Below, in pieces: positions 1 through 8,515 of a stretch of DNA of 39,334 bases (position 1 is the stretch's first letter; every line of letters starts with the position of its first letter). Source of the DNA: Actinomycetota bacterium. Its GTDB lineage: Bacteria > Actinomycetota > Acidimicrobiia > Spongiisociales > UBA5794. Position numbers and translations under genes: made by a program. The notes below the pieces were generated by a model that saw only the letters and a program-made list of their open reading frames with translations, had not been told where the DNA came from and made no database searches. The stretch covers positions 1 through 39,334 of the forward strand of contig JASJXX010000014.1 in the NCBI GenBank assembly GCA_030123765.1, written 5' to 3'.

Positions 1-38
1 GTCGACAGTCGTGCGTCTCGCGCATCGGCAACCAGATG

Positions 39-1703
39 CTAGGCACGAGCAACCCAGCCGCTGATCACTTCGAGAAAGTCCTCGCCGTACGCTTCGAGCT
101 TGGTAGGCCCAACGCCGCTGATGGCGAGCAGCTCGTGACGGTCCGAAGGCAGCGACGTCGCCATGGCCCGCAGGGTGGCGTCGTTGAATACGACGTAAGC
201 CGGGACGCTCCGCTCCTTCGCGAGGCGTCGACGCAGCACACGTAGGTCGTCGAAGAGGCCCTGCGCCTCCGCCGCCAGCACGCCGGGGAGAGCCTGCCCC
301 CGCCCGGGGACCACAACCTCGTCGAAGTCGAAGCTGCCGTCCGTGCATCGGTCGCACGACGATGCACACCGATCGATCGTCTCACCGAAATAGCTTGCGA
401 TCGCCCGATGCATACACCCGGTGCCCTCAGAGAGGGCGTACATCTCGCGGACGTGTCGCGCCTGGGACGACTGGTTCTCGCTCCCCGAGATCATCCTCTC
501 GAACTGGACCACGTCCGCCCACGAGTAGAACAGGTAGCAGTCACTGTCAAGGCCGTCACGCCCGGCACGGCCGATCTCCTGGTAGTACCCCTCAATCGAC
601 TTCGGCATGTCGCGGTGGATGACGAACCGTACGTTGGACTTGTCGATCCCCATGCCGAAAGCCACCGTGGCACATACGACATCGATGTCGTCGCGGATGA
701 AGTCGTCCTGGACCTGGGTGCGGGTCTGCGGGTCAAGGCCGGCGTGGTAGGCGCCCGCCCTGATCCCGAGGGACCTCAGATACTCCGCCGTGCTCTCCGC
801 CGACTTCCTCGACAGCGTGTACACGATGCCGCTCTCGCCCGGGCGCCCGGTGCAGATCTTCCCGATGTACTCCTTCACCCTCACCGGCGCTGACGCCGTC
901 GCGCGCTTCTTCCCCTTCTTGTACACGTGGAGCTTGAGGTTCGGCCGGAAGAACGACGTCTGGACGACGAGCGGATCCGCAAGGTCCAGCTGGGTGATGA
1001 TGTCCCTGCGCACACGCTCGGTGGCCGTCGCGGTGAGGGCGAGGACGGGGACACCGAAGCGGGCCTTCAGGCCCACGAGCTGACGGTAAGCGGGCCGGAA
1101 GTCGTGGCCCCACTGGGAGATACAGTGCGCCTCGTCAACAGCGATGAGCCTCACGTCGACGTGGTCGAGGACCGGACCCAGTGACGCGACGAGACCTTCG
1201 GGAGCAACGTACACGAGTTCGTACTCACCGCGCCTGAGACGCTCGATCCGCCGGGACCGCTCGTCGCGTTCGATGCTGGAATTGAGGAAGGTGGCCCGGA
1301 TACCCGTCTCGATCGCCGCGTCGACCTGGTCCTTCATGAGGGCGATGAGGGGGGACACGACGAGAGTTGTGCCGCCGGTGAGCCTCGCGGCGAGCTGGTA
1401 CGTCAGCGACTTCCCTGAACCGGTCGGCATGACCGCGAGGCAGTCGACGCCGCCGAGAGCAGCCTCGAGGACATCTCGCTGACCGGGGAGGAACGAGTCA
1501 TACCCGAACGTGCTGCGGAGCGCTCCGAACAGCTCGGCTTCATCCACATCGACGGACGGTCGCTGCGGCCTCGACGGCGGCGCCTCGCGTCGGGCCGTAG
1601 GAGAGCTTGCCGTGCTTGGGGCCGGGTCGCCGGAGACCTCATTGGCCAGCATCTCCCAGTACGCGTCGTCTCGGGATCCGGTCTCGATCTCAGGTTCGTG
1701 CAC
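39..1703 (-). CDS. recQ: RecQ-type ATP-dependent DNA helicase with HRDC domain
   Basis: This is a superfamily 2 3'-5' DNA helicase acting in recombination and repair. The 554-residue protein shows the Walker A motif MPTGSGKS (residues 92-99), the DEAH box (190-193) followed by the RecQ-specific CISQWGHDFRP loop, and motif VI (YYQEIGRAGRDG). A four-cysteine zinc-binding segment follows (about 436-462). The last ~75 residues are an HRDC domain. Only about 20 residues separate the zinc segment from HRDC, so the winged-helix (RQC) domain of E. coli RecQ is missing. The first ~50 residues are polar and probably disordered. The start is GTG, placed exactly 6 nt after a TAACCT -10 hexamer, so the mRNA is probably leaderless. 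The gene lies 115 nt downstream of the LtrA-like gene on the same strand but has its own promoter. The family assignment is firm; the domain loss is my reading. Confidence 0.93.
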   Translation of the reverse strand: MHEPEIETGSRDDAYWEMLANEVSGDPAPSTASSPTARREAPPSRPQRPSVDVDEAELFGALRSTFGYDSFLPGQRDVLEAALGGVDCLAVMPTGSGKSLTYQLAARLTGGTTLVVSPLIALMKDQVDAAIETGIRATFLNSSIERDERSRRIERLRRGEYELVYVAPEGLVASLGPVLDHVDVRLIAVDEAHCISQWGHDFRPAYRQLVGLKARFGVPVLALTATATERVRRDIITQLDLADPLVVQTSFFRPNLKLHVYKKGKKRATASAPVRVKEYIGKICTGRPGESGIVYTLSRKSAESTAEYLRSLGIRAGAYHAGLDPQTRTQVQDDFIRDDIDVVCATVAFGMGIDKSNVRFVIHRDMPKSIEGYYQEIGRAGRDGLDSDCYLFYSWADVVQFERMISGSENQSSQARHVREMYALSEGTGCMHRAIASYFGETIDRCASSCDRCTDGSFDFDEVVVPGRGQALPGVLAAEAQGLFDDLRVLRRRLAKERSVPAYVVFNDATLRAMATSLPSDRHELLAISGVGPTKLEAYGEDFLEVISGWVARA

Positions 1704-1709
1704 AGAGAG

Positions 1710-1715
1710 AGGTTA
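1710..1715 (-). promoter_or_regulatory. -10 element of recQ, leaderless type
   Basis: On the minus strand TAACCT is followed by 6 nt and then the GTG start of recQ. Transcription would begin at the start codon itself. No convincing -35 element is visible. The same geometry recurs at four other genes in this window. Confidence 0.5.
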
Positions 1716-1818
1716 CAAGAGGTGAGTGACGATCCCACGGGACCACCCTGGCCAAGTTCGTCGACGCCGACGTGCGGACCCGCCTCGCGTACACAAGCTC
1801 GCTGCTGGCGCCGAGGTA

Positions 1819-2997
1819 CTACACCGAATCCTCTGCGACCGGGGCGAGGAGCACCAGGTCGCTGAGGACGAGCGTGCCACAGAGCGCTGCGAGAACCACG
1901 ACTGTGGCCGGCGCCTCGAGACCACCGACGGCGCCCACCACTATTGCGAGGGCGATCGCGACCAGTCGAGACAGAACCAGCCTGGACCGCAAGCTGGCTC
2001 GGACGTCTGGTCTCGATGCGACTTCGACCCCGACGACGGCGACCAGCGCCAGCGCGACCCCGCCGACCAGGAGCCAGCGTTCGGGCGAGGTGTAGTAGTG
2101 CTGCTGATCCGATGCGATGATCGCGTGCTCCACGCCGACGCCGACCATCGCGAGGCCGACCGCCAGAGGCAGGTGGCTGTATATCCACACCGTCGGTTGC
2201 CACGTCCTCCTCTCACCCTCGCGCCGCACGACCCGACCGTCGACGTTGTCGAAGTGGACCCACCACAGGGCTGTGGCGATCGCGAGTCCTGCGACTCCAG
2301 CCGTCGTCGTGCTCCACTGCCACTCAACATGGCTCAGACCGACGACCACTGCAACGATCGTCTCGCCCAGGACGAGGATCGTGAAGAGGCCGAAACGCTC
2401 AGGGAGGTGCGAGACATCCAGCGGAACAGCGGCCTGTGCCTTGCGTACAACGAACGGCGTGGTTAGATCGATCGCGAGGGCGACACCCCACAGCCAGAAT
2501 CGCGCGGGCTCCGGTACGAAGATCGACGCGATCCAGAGCACCGCGCCGATTCCGAACCCGGTGAGGTATCCGCCGACGAGTGGCCGCGTGACGGGCACAA
2601 ATCGGTACGCACGCGCATAGAGCAACAGGAGCAGGATTCTCGCCCCGGCGTATGCAGCGGCGAAGACCACCGTTGAACCCGACGGACCCGTCGAGACACT
2701 CGCCGCCAGGAACGCTATCGCAACCATCTGCCCTCCCGCGAGGAGGCGATACACGAGATCGTCCGTGTCGTAGCGATCCGCGTAGAACGTGTGACTCGCC
2801 CACAGCCACCACACGAGGAGGAAGTATGCGGCGTAGGAGAACCAACCGGTCAGAGAAGTGTCGGCCACAAGGCGGGTACCGAGCATCGCGACGGTTGCCA
2901 CGAATACGAGGTCGTAGAAGAGTTCGAGCCAGGTAGCGCTGCGCTCCGACTCGCTCACCGTATGGAGACGAGGTGGCCGTATGGCAGCGATCTTCAC
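1819..2997 (-). CDS. LtrA-family (low temperature requirement protein A) membrane protein
   Basis: This 392-residue integral membrane protein matches the LtrA family: near its N-terminus it has WLELFYDLVFVATVAMLG, the typical family signature, followed by many hydrophobic helices separated by short charged loops. The family is named from a Listeria cold-growth mutant, but its biochemical role is unknown. The GTG start overlaps the TGA stop of the upstream metallo-hydrolase gene (GTGA), so the two are probably translated from one mRNA. Nothing in the sequence indicates a substrate. Confident for family, not for function. Confidence 0.85.
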   Translation of the reverse strand: MKIAAIRPPRLHTVSESERSATWLELFYDLVFVATVAMLGTRLVADTSLTGWFSYAAYFLLVWWLWASHTFYADRYDTDDLVYRLLAGGQMVAIAFLAASVSTGPSGSTVVFAAAYAGARILLLLLYARAYRFVPVTRPLVGGYLTGFGIGAVLWIASIFVPEPARFWLWGVALAIDLTTPFVVRKAQAAVPLDVSHLPERFGLFTILVLGETIVAVVVGLSHVEWQWSTTTAGVAGLAIATALWWVHFDNVDGRVVRREGERRTWQPTVWIYSHLPLAVGLAMVGVGVEHAIIASDQQHYYTSPERWLLVGGVALALVAVVGVEVASRPDVRASLRSRLVLSRLVAIALAIVVGAVGGLEAPATVVVLAALCGTLVLSDLVLLAPVAEDSV

Positions 2998-3791
2998 AGC
3001 GCGATCTCCATACCCGGCCGGGCTGCCTCCGTGTTCGGAAACGCCCTGCGGGCGCTTTCGACCATCTCGTCGATCGCGGTGTCGGTTCGACCGACGTCAT
3101 GGCTCGTGAGGATCAGTTCGGTCGCGCCTGCCGCTCGTGCCGCGCTCGTGGCGCCTTCGTGTGTCGAGTGTCCCCATCCTCTGTGGGCAGCGAGCTCGTC
3201 GGGCAGATACTGTGCGTCGTGTAGGAGCACGTCCGCACCACGGACCGCGTCGAGTATCCCCGAGTCGAGGTTTGTCCCGGTCTCGTGATCGGTGACGATG
3301 GCCACGCTCCGGCTCGGTCCGTCGACGCGATACCCGCACGCACCTTGCGGATGGTGGACCGCGAACGGCGTGATGGTCAGTCCCCCGATATCGACCGGCC
3401 CGTCAGAGGACGCGAACCGAATCGAGGCGACGTCAGCGATCGAGACGGGGAAGAGCGGCGGAGAGATGGCGCGTTCGAGGATCTCCGCTGGGTCATCCGG
3501 CCCCCACACGCAGACGGCACACGCGCCACTCCACAGCTCACGCATCATCGAGAGCCCCTGGATGTGGTCCCAGTGGTAGTGGGTGAGAAAGACCTCGACA
3601 GACGGGGCGAGCTTGAGGCCGAGTGCGTCGGCGTTGATGAGTCCGGTGCCTGCGTCGATGAACGCGACGGTTACACCGCCGACGACGAGAGCGAAACAGG
3701 TGGTGCTCCCTCCGTAGCGGGCGAACCGGGATCCCGACACCGGGATCGAACCCCGGGCGCCGAGCACCGTGATGTGAGCCTTCCGCATCAT
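2994..3791 (-). CDS. MBL-fold metallo-hydrolase
   Basis: This is a 265-residue metallo-beta-lactamase-fold hydrolase. It opens with a beta strand and the GARGSIPVSG / YGGSTTCF segment seen in a subfamily of small MBL proteins related to phosphodiesterase and RNase Z-like enzymes. The metal-binding motif HYHWDHIQG is at residues 71-79 (H71, H73, D75, H76). A second-shell His-Asp (LLHDAQY) and a later GHSTHEGA segment supply further ligands. The substrate is unknown; a phosphodiester is plausible by analogy. Two ATG codons stand in tandem at the start, preceded by a GGGAAGG-like ribosome site. The gene is first in a minus-strand pair with the LtrA-like gene and is divergent from the signalling cluster at 3901. 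Confidence 0.82.
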   Translation of the reverse strand: MMRKAHITVLGARGSIPVSGSRFARYGGSTTCFALVVGGVTVAFIDAGTGLINADALGLKLAPSVEVFLTHYHWDHIQGLSMMRELWSGACAVCVWGPDDPAEILERAISPPLFPVSIADVASIRFASSDGPVDIGGLTITPFAVHHPQGACGYRVDGPSRSVAIVTDHETGTNLDSGILDAVRGADVLLHDAQYLPDELAAHRGWGHSTHEGATSAARAAGATELILTSHDVGRTDTAIDEMVESARRAFPNTEAARPGMEIAL

Positions 3792-3900
3792 CCGCCTTCC
3801 CTCGACAGCGTGGTGAGGCTAGCGAACACCGGCGTCGCGAGCGACGAGCGCATTCGGTAGGCTCGCCCCTGGTGCTCGGAAGTATGGGAAGGGACTAACC
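3792..3900. promoter_or_regulatory. Divergent intergenic region with two promoter candidates
   Basis: On the minus strand a TAGCCT hexamer (3816-3821) can serve the MBL gene. On the plus strand TAGGCT (3858-3863) can serve the response-regulator fusion, leaving a leader of about 30 nt with the ribosome site GGGAAGGGA before ATG 3901. The -35 elements are weak. This is a sequence-pattern call only. Confidence 0.4.
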
Positions 3901-5553
3901 ATGAGCAGACCGGTAATTCTCGCGGTCGATGACGACCCGCAGGTGCTCGCCGCAGTCACGCGAGATCTCAGGACACGGTATGCAGAGCAGTATCAGATCA
4001 TCTCGGCGAGCTCAGGCGCTGACGGACTTGGGGTGGTGCAGGAGCTCTCAGAACGAGGACGCACGATCGCCGCGTTCCTGGTTGATCAACGCATGCCGTC
4101 AATGACTGGCACCGAGTTCCTGCTCGACGCCCAACGGACGTTCCCGGAGGCGAAACGTCTCCTCCTCACCGCGTACGCGGACACCGAGGCAGCGATCCAG
4201 GCAATCAACGACGTCGGCCTCGACCAGTACCTCATGAAGCCATGGACCCCGCCAGAGGACACGCTGTATCCGGTCCTTGACGACGCACTCGACGATTGGC
4301 AGGCGCACGCAGACAAGCCGTTCGAAGGCGTACGGGTATTCGGGACAACGTGGTCACCCTCCACTTTCGAGTTGAAGACGTTCCTCGCCCGAAACGAAGT
4401 GCCCTACCGCTTCATCGACGTAGACCGGGACGCTGAGGGTGCCCAGACGGCTGCGCGAGCAGCCCCAGACAGCGCCGAGCTGCCGGTCGTTCTCCTCGAG
4501 GACAACACCGTGTTCGTGAACCCGACCAAGTCCGTCCTCGCTGAGGCGGTTGGCATACACACCGTTCCCGAATCTGTCTTCTATGACCTGATCGTCATCG
4601 GTGGTGGACCCGCGGGGCTGGCAGCGTCGGTGTATGGGGCCTCAGAAGGGCTCTCGACGGTGATGATCGAGAGAGAGGCGCCGGGTGGCCAGGCGGGGAT
4701 GAGCAGTCGTATCGAGAACTACCTCGGGTTCCCGAAAGGGATCAGCGGAGCGGACCTTGCGCGCAGGGCCATCGCACAAGCGACAAGGCTCGGAGCGGAG
4801 CTCATCACCGCTGCCGAGGTTGACAGGGTCGATCTCGTGGGACCGCTCAAGAAGGTGTATCTCACCGACGGCTCCGAGCTCACCTGCAGAGCTCTCGTGA
4901 TCGCGTCGGGGATGACCGTACGGCGTCTCCCGATCCCCGGTTATGAGAAGTTCGAGGGCGCAGGCGTGTACTACGGCGCCGCTGCGACAGAGGCTTCGAC
5001 GTACAAAGACCGCCATGTGTACGTCATCGGTGGCGCGAATTCCGCCGGGCAGGCAGCTGTGATGTTCGCCAGGACCAGTGCGCAGGTGACGATGGTCGTT
5101 CGCTCAGGCAACCTCGGCGACAGGATGTCGGCGTACCTCGTCGACCAGATCCAATCGATCGACAACATTGACGTGCTGACATCGACCACCGTTGTCGAGG
5201 TCACCGGCACAGACAGGGTCGAGCACGTCTGCCTGAAGAACGTCGAGTCGGGCGACCTGGAGACCCGCGACGCGGCCGCCTTATTCGTCTTCGTAGGAGC
5301 GATCCCGCACTCGGACTTCCTCGAAGACGCTGTAAAGAAGAACAGAGCAGGATTCGTTTACACGGGAACCGACGTGCGCGCCTTCACCGACGCGTGGCAG
5401 CTCAAGCGCGATCCGCTCCCCCTCGAGACTTCGGTGCCCGGCGTATTCGCCGCTGGAGACGTCCGTGAGGGAGCGGTGCGGAGAGTCGCGAACGCTGTCG
5501 GAGAAGGGTCCATTGCAGTGAGCTTCGTCCACCGATATCTGGACACCGTGTGA
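3901..5553 (+). CDS. Response regulator / glutaredoxin-like / thioredoxin-reductase-like fusion
   Basis: The 550-residue protein joins three domains. Residues 5-130 are a CheY-like receiver with the acidic pocket D10-D12, phospho-acceptor D62, T90 and K113. Residues 144-220 resemble a glutaredoxin or NrdH fold, but the expected CPxC is replaced by S152-P-S-T155. Residues 228-550 form a pyridine-nucleotide oxidoreductase of thioredoxin-reductase type with the FAD motif GGGPAGLAAS (234-243), the NAD(P)H motif GGANSAGQAA (377-386) and the second FAD motif AAGDVR (517-522). The CxxC of thioredoxin reductase is replaced by YGAAATEA (358-365), and only two cysteines (329 and 444) remain in the whole protein. 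It should therefore bind FAD and NAD(P)H but cannot do classical disulfide exchange. The histidine kinase gene overlaps its stop codon and is the obvious phospho-donor. Confidence 0.9.
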   Translation: MSRPVILAVDDDPQVLAAVTRDLRTRYAEQYQIISASSGADGLGVVQELSERGRTIAAFLVDQRMPSMTGTEFLLDAQRTFPEAKRLLLTAYADTEAAIQAINDVGLDQYLMKPWTPPEDTLYPVLDDALDDWQAHADKPFEGVRVFGTTWSPSTFELKTFLARNEVPYRFIDVDRDAEGAQTAARAAPDSAELPVVLLEDNTVFVNPTKSVLAEAVGIHTVPESVFYDLIVIGGGPAGLAASVYGASEGLSTVMIEREAPGGQAGMSSRIENYLGFPKGISGADLARRAIAQATRLGAELITAAEVDRVDLVGPLKKVYLTDGSELTCRALVIASGMTVRRLPIPGYEKFEGAGVYYGAAATEASTYKDRHVYVIGGANSAGQAAVMFARTSAQVTMVVRSGNLGDRMSAYLVDQIQSIDNIDVLTSTTVVEVTGTDRVEHVCLKNVESGDLETRDAAALFVFVGAIPHSDFLEDAVKKNRAGFVYTGTDVRAFTDAWQLKRDPLPLETSVPGVFAAGDVREGAVRRVANAVGEGSIAVSFVHRYLDTV

Positions 5554-6905
5554 CGGACTTCGACCTCGCCTCCGTCCCTCTCTTCTCGAAACTACCTGAG
5601 AAGGACCTCGCACGGCTGAGCGAGGGTGTCACCGATGTCTCCCTCGAGAGAGGCGAGGCGCTCTTCGCCGAGGGCGACGAAGCAGACATGGCCTATGTGA
5701 TCACCGAGGGTGAACTCGAGATTCTCAAGGAGTCTGCGGGTCGGAGCGTACGCATCGCAGTCTCTCAACCCGGCGACGTCGTAGGCGAGATGGCGATGCT
5801 CACAGGCGAAGCGCGCAACGCAGGCGCACGGGCGATCACAGCGGTCCGGCTCATCGCCATCCCGCGGGCATGCCTTGATGATGTGCTCTCGACGAGTGTC
5901 GACGCGAACAGAGCGCTCTTCGCTGTCTTCATCACACGGTGGCGCGAACAGGAGTCCCGGGTGCGGCAGTCCGAGCGGATGGCGCAGATCGGCGTCCTAA
6001 CTGCCGGACTCGCCCACGAGATGAACAACCCTGCAGCCGCCGTCACGAGCGGGTCACAAGGGTTGTCACAGGGTCTTGAGAACCTCACCGACCTCGCGCT
6101 GCGGCTGCCGCACGACGTGGTTCTGCCGTCCCCATCACACGCGGGACAGCCACTCTCGTCGATGCGGCGAGCAGACGTAGAGGAAGCGGTTGCTCAGACG
6201 CTTCAGACGATGGGCGTCTCGGACGCATGGAGATTGGCATCAGATCTCGCAGGCTCTGGATTCACGGCGGGAGACCTCAGCGGAGTCGACGGAGATCACG
6301 CGGTAGACGTCATCTCGTTCGTTGCGGCCACAGCGAGCCTGAGGTCACTGCTCGCGGAGGTGACTGAGGGGTCAAGAAGGCTCTCCGAACTCGTAGCAGC
6401 GCTCAAATCGTACTCCTTCCTCGACCAGGCGCCCGTCCAGCAGGTGAACCTCGCCCAGGGTATCGAGGACACACTTCTGATACTGCGCTCCAAGACCAGG
6501 GGGATCGCCATCACCACCGAGTACGCAGATGACCTGCCTGCCATCGTTGCCTATGGCAGCCAGCTCAACCAGGTGTGGACGAACCTCATCGACAACGCGG
6601 TGGACGCTCTCCACGACGCGGGCCTCGCCGATGGTCAGATCACGATCCGGGCCTTCCCTCAGGGCGAGAACGTCGTCATCGAGATCGAGAACGAGGGCCC
6701 ACCGATCCCGGAAGAAGTGATCGACCGGATATTCGAAGCGTTCTACACGACGAAGGAACCCGGGCGGGGTACGGGTCTGGGCCTCGACACCGCGTACCGC
6801 ATCGTGGTAACCCAGCATCGAGGATCGCTGACCGTCTCGTCAGGCCAGGACGCGACAGTCTTCCGCGTGACGCTGCCGACCACCCAGGCGGCCCTACCCG
6901 ACTGA
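5550..6905 (+). CDS. Cyclic-nucleotide-binding-domain histidine kinase
   Basis: This 451-residue soluble sensor kinase starts with GTG overlapping the previous stop (GTGA). Residues 5-125 form a cNMP-binding/Crp-like domain (LFSKLPEKDL, then ERGEALFAEGDEAD and GDVVGEMAML). The dimerisation and phospho-acceptor segment has H156 in LAHEMNNPAAAV. The HATPase_c domain carries the N box NLIDNAVDAL (345-354) and the G box GRGTGLGLD (405-413), then ends without a receiver. There is no membrane segment, so the signal is cytoplasmic, presumably a nucleotide or another ligand bound by the Crp-like domain. The neighbouring receiver fusion is the likely partner. The ligand cannot be deduced from the sequence. 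Confidence 0.9.
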   Translation: MTDFDLASVPLFSKLPEKDLARLSEGVTDVSLERGEALFAEGDEADMAYVITEGELEILKESAGRSVRIAVSQPGDVVGEMAMLTGEARNAGARAITAVRLIAIPRACLDDVLSTSVDANRALFAVFITRWREQESRVRQSERMAQIGVLTAGLAHEMNNPAAAVTSGSQGLSQGLENLTDLALRLPHDVVLPSPSHAGQPLSSMRRADVEEAVAQTLQTMGVSDAWRLASDLAGSGFTAGDLSGVDGDHAVDVISFVAATASLRSLLAEVTEGSRRLSELVAALKSYSFLDQAPVQQVNLAQGIEDTLLILRSKTRGIAITTEYADDLPAIVAYGSQLNQVWTNLIDNAVDALHDAGLADGQITIRAFPQGENVVIEIENEGPPIPEEVIDRIFEAFYTTKEPGRGTGLGLDTAYRIVVTQHRGSLTVSSGQDATVFRVTLPTTQAALPD

Positions 6906-6924
6906 ACTACCAGAGGAGAGAGAC

Positions 6925-7194
6925 ATGCCCGCACCATGTTCGCATCTCGAGACCGTCCCCCTCGCCTCAATGCCCGAAGGCGGGTGCGCAGAGTGCCTCG
7001 CCGTCGGCGACACGTGGGTGCACCTGCGGTTCTGCGTCATGTGCGGGCAGACGGGATGCTGCGACTCGTCGAAGAACAGACACGCTCGAAAGCACTGGAA
7101 AGATCACGGTCACGGCGTCGTCCGATCCAAGGAACCCGGGGAGTACTGGGCGTACTGCTATCAAGATGACGAAATAATCAGTACCCGGGGATGA
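6925..7194 (+). CDS. UBP-type zinc finger protein
   Basis: This 89-residue protein is almost entirely a UBP (ubiquitin-hydrolase-type) zinc finger. Candidate metal ligands are C5, H7, C21, C24, C37, C40, C45, C46, H53, H57, H61 and H63, spaced as in the bacterial stand-alone members. Bacteria have no ubiquitin in the usual sense; in the eukaryotic domain the fold reads a free C-terminal Gly-Gly tail. The gene follows the histidine kinase by 19 nt and has a GAGGAGAG ribosome site, so it belongs to the same operon. Its role as a partner or regulator of the receiver fusion or kinase is inference from position. Confidence 0.85.
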   Translation: MPAPCSHLETVPLASMPEGGCAECLAVGDTWVHLRFCVMCGQTGCCDSSKNRHARKHWKDHGHGVVRSKEPGEYWAYCYQDDEIISTRG

Positions 7195-7214
7195 TTTGTG
7201 GCATGAACGTCGGT

Positions 7215-7220
7215 TACGAT
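7215..7220 (+). promoter_or_regulatory. -10 element of the CoA-ligase gene, leaderless type
   Basis: TACGAT ends 6 nt before ATG 7227, which supports that codon as start and a leaderless mRNA. No good -35 is visible. An alternative start at ATG 7191 overlaps the zinc-finger stop (ATGA) and would translate through this hexamer. Confidence 0.45.
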
Positions 7221-7226
7221 CGGCGC

Positions 7227-8507
7227 ATGCCAGGCCTTCACCCCATCGAATCCGCGGATGTCGCTGAACTACGTGCGCTCCAGCTTGAACGCCTCCAGTG
7301 GTCGCTCTTGCACGCGTATGACAACGTCGCGCACTACCGCGACGCGTTCGACGAAGCCGGCTCTGCGCCACGAGATTGCCGCTCACTCAAGAATCTGGAA
7401 CGCTTCCCCTTCCTCCTCAAGGAACACCACAGAGCGAACTACCCGCTCGGGCTCCTCGCCGTGCCCAGGGACCAGGTCATCCGGATCCACGCCTCGTCAG
7501 GGACGACAGGGGTACCGACCGTCGTCGCCTACACCCGCAACGACATCGACATGTGGGCCGACGTCATGGCCCGCTCCATCTACGCTGCCGGCGGCCGCCC
7601 CGGTGACATCGCCCACATTGCGTACGGATACGGCCTCTTCACCGGAGGACTGGGAGCGCACTACGGCGCGGAGCGCCTCGGATGCACCGTCGTCCCCATG
7701 TCCGGCGGCCAGACAGAGAAGCAGGTCACGCTGATCAACGACCTCAAGCCGCGGATCATCCTCGTCACACCGTCGTACTGTCTGAGCCTCATCGACGAGA
7801 TGGAGCGGCAGGGGCTCGACCCGGCCGCGACCTCCCTCGAGATCGGGATCTTCGGCGCCGAGCCCTGGTCGAACGAGATGCGACGTCAGATAGAGGAACG
7901 CCTCGGTATCGATGCCGTCGACATCTACGGCATCTCTGAGGTCATCGGTCCAGGCGTCGCCCAGGAGTGCGTCACAACCAAGGATGGGCTCACGGTGTGG
8001 GAGGACCACTTCTACCCCGAGATCATCGACCCGGACACGGGTGAGGTCCTCCCCGACGGCGAAGAAGGGGAACTCGTTCTCACCTCCCTCACCAAGGAGG
8101 CTCTGCCGGTCATCCGGTACCGCACCGGGGACCTCACCCGACTCCTCCCGCCGACGGCGCGCACCATGCGACGCATCGCCCGCATCAAGGGCCGCACCGA
8201 CGACATGCTCATCATCCGTGGCGTCAATGTCTACCCGAGCCAGATCGAGGTCCAGATCCTCAAAGTCGCGGGCCTCACGCCCCACTACCAGATCGAGGTC
8301 ATCCAGAGAGGGAACGCCAAGGGCCTCATCGTCCATGTCGAATCGAACGAGGCGCTCGACCCTGCCACGCGCCGGGACCTTGAAACGGTCGCCGCGAGGC
8401 ACATCAAGGACAACATCGGCATCACGGTGGAGGTGCGGGTCTCCGCGCCGGGAACCGTGGTGCGCTCAACCGGCAAGGCAGAGCGAGTCATCGACCGGAC
8501 CTGCTGA
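7227..8507 (+). CDS. Phenylacetate-CoA ligase-like AMP-forming enzyme
   Basis: This 426-residue member of the ANL adenylating superfamily resembles PaaK, which activates aryl acids with ATP to acyl-AMP and then the CoA thioester. Visible motifs are the P-loop-like SSGTTGVPT (90-98), the PaaK-type YGYGLFTGGLGAHYG, IFGAEPWSNEMR, the YGISEVIGPGV substrate segment, the RTGDLT hinge and GRTDDMLIIRGVNVYPSQIE of the C-terminal subdomain. Length and order match the family. No other phenylacetate pathway genes are nearby, so the substrate is open; a PaaK-like activator of another aryl or acyl acid is equally possible. ATG 7227 is chosen from the leaderless promoter geometry; ATG 7191 adds 12 residues and is possible by coupling to the zinc-finger gene. 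Confidence 0.88.
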   Translation: MPGLHPIESADVAELRALQLERLQWSLLHAYDNVAHYRDAFDEAGSAPRDCRSLKNLERFPFLLKEHHRANYPLGLLAVPRDQVIRIHASSGTTGVPTVVAYTRNDIDMWADVMARSIYAAGGRPGDIAHIAYGYGLFTGGLGAHYGAERLGCTVVPMSGGQTEKQVTLINDLKPRIILVTPSYCLSLIDEMERQGLDPAATSLEIGIFGAEPWSNEMRRQIEERLGIDAVDIYGISEVIGPGVAQECVTTKDGLTVWEDHFYPEIIDPDTGEVLPDGEEGELVLTSLTKEALPVIRYRTGDLTRLLPPTARTMRRIARIKGRTDDMLIIRGVNVYPSQIEVQILKVAGLTPHYQIEVIQRGNAKGLIVHVESNEALDPATRRDLETVAARHIKDNIGITVEVRVSAPGTVVRSTGKAERVIDRTC

Positions 8508-8515
8508 CAGCCGGG

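Noticed and set aside
1726-2466. Long plus-strand reading frame opposite the LtrA-like gene
   Set aside because: Its product is Arg/Asp/Pro-rich low-complexity sequence typical of a high-GC antisense shadow; the minus strand encodes a clear membrane-protein family.
7497-8402. 301-codon minus-strand frame opposite the CoA ligase
   Set aside because: It is an Asp/Glu/Arg-rich antisense shadow of the well-conserved ligase gene.
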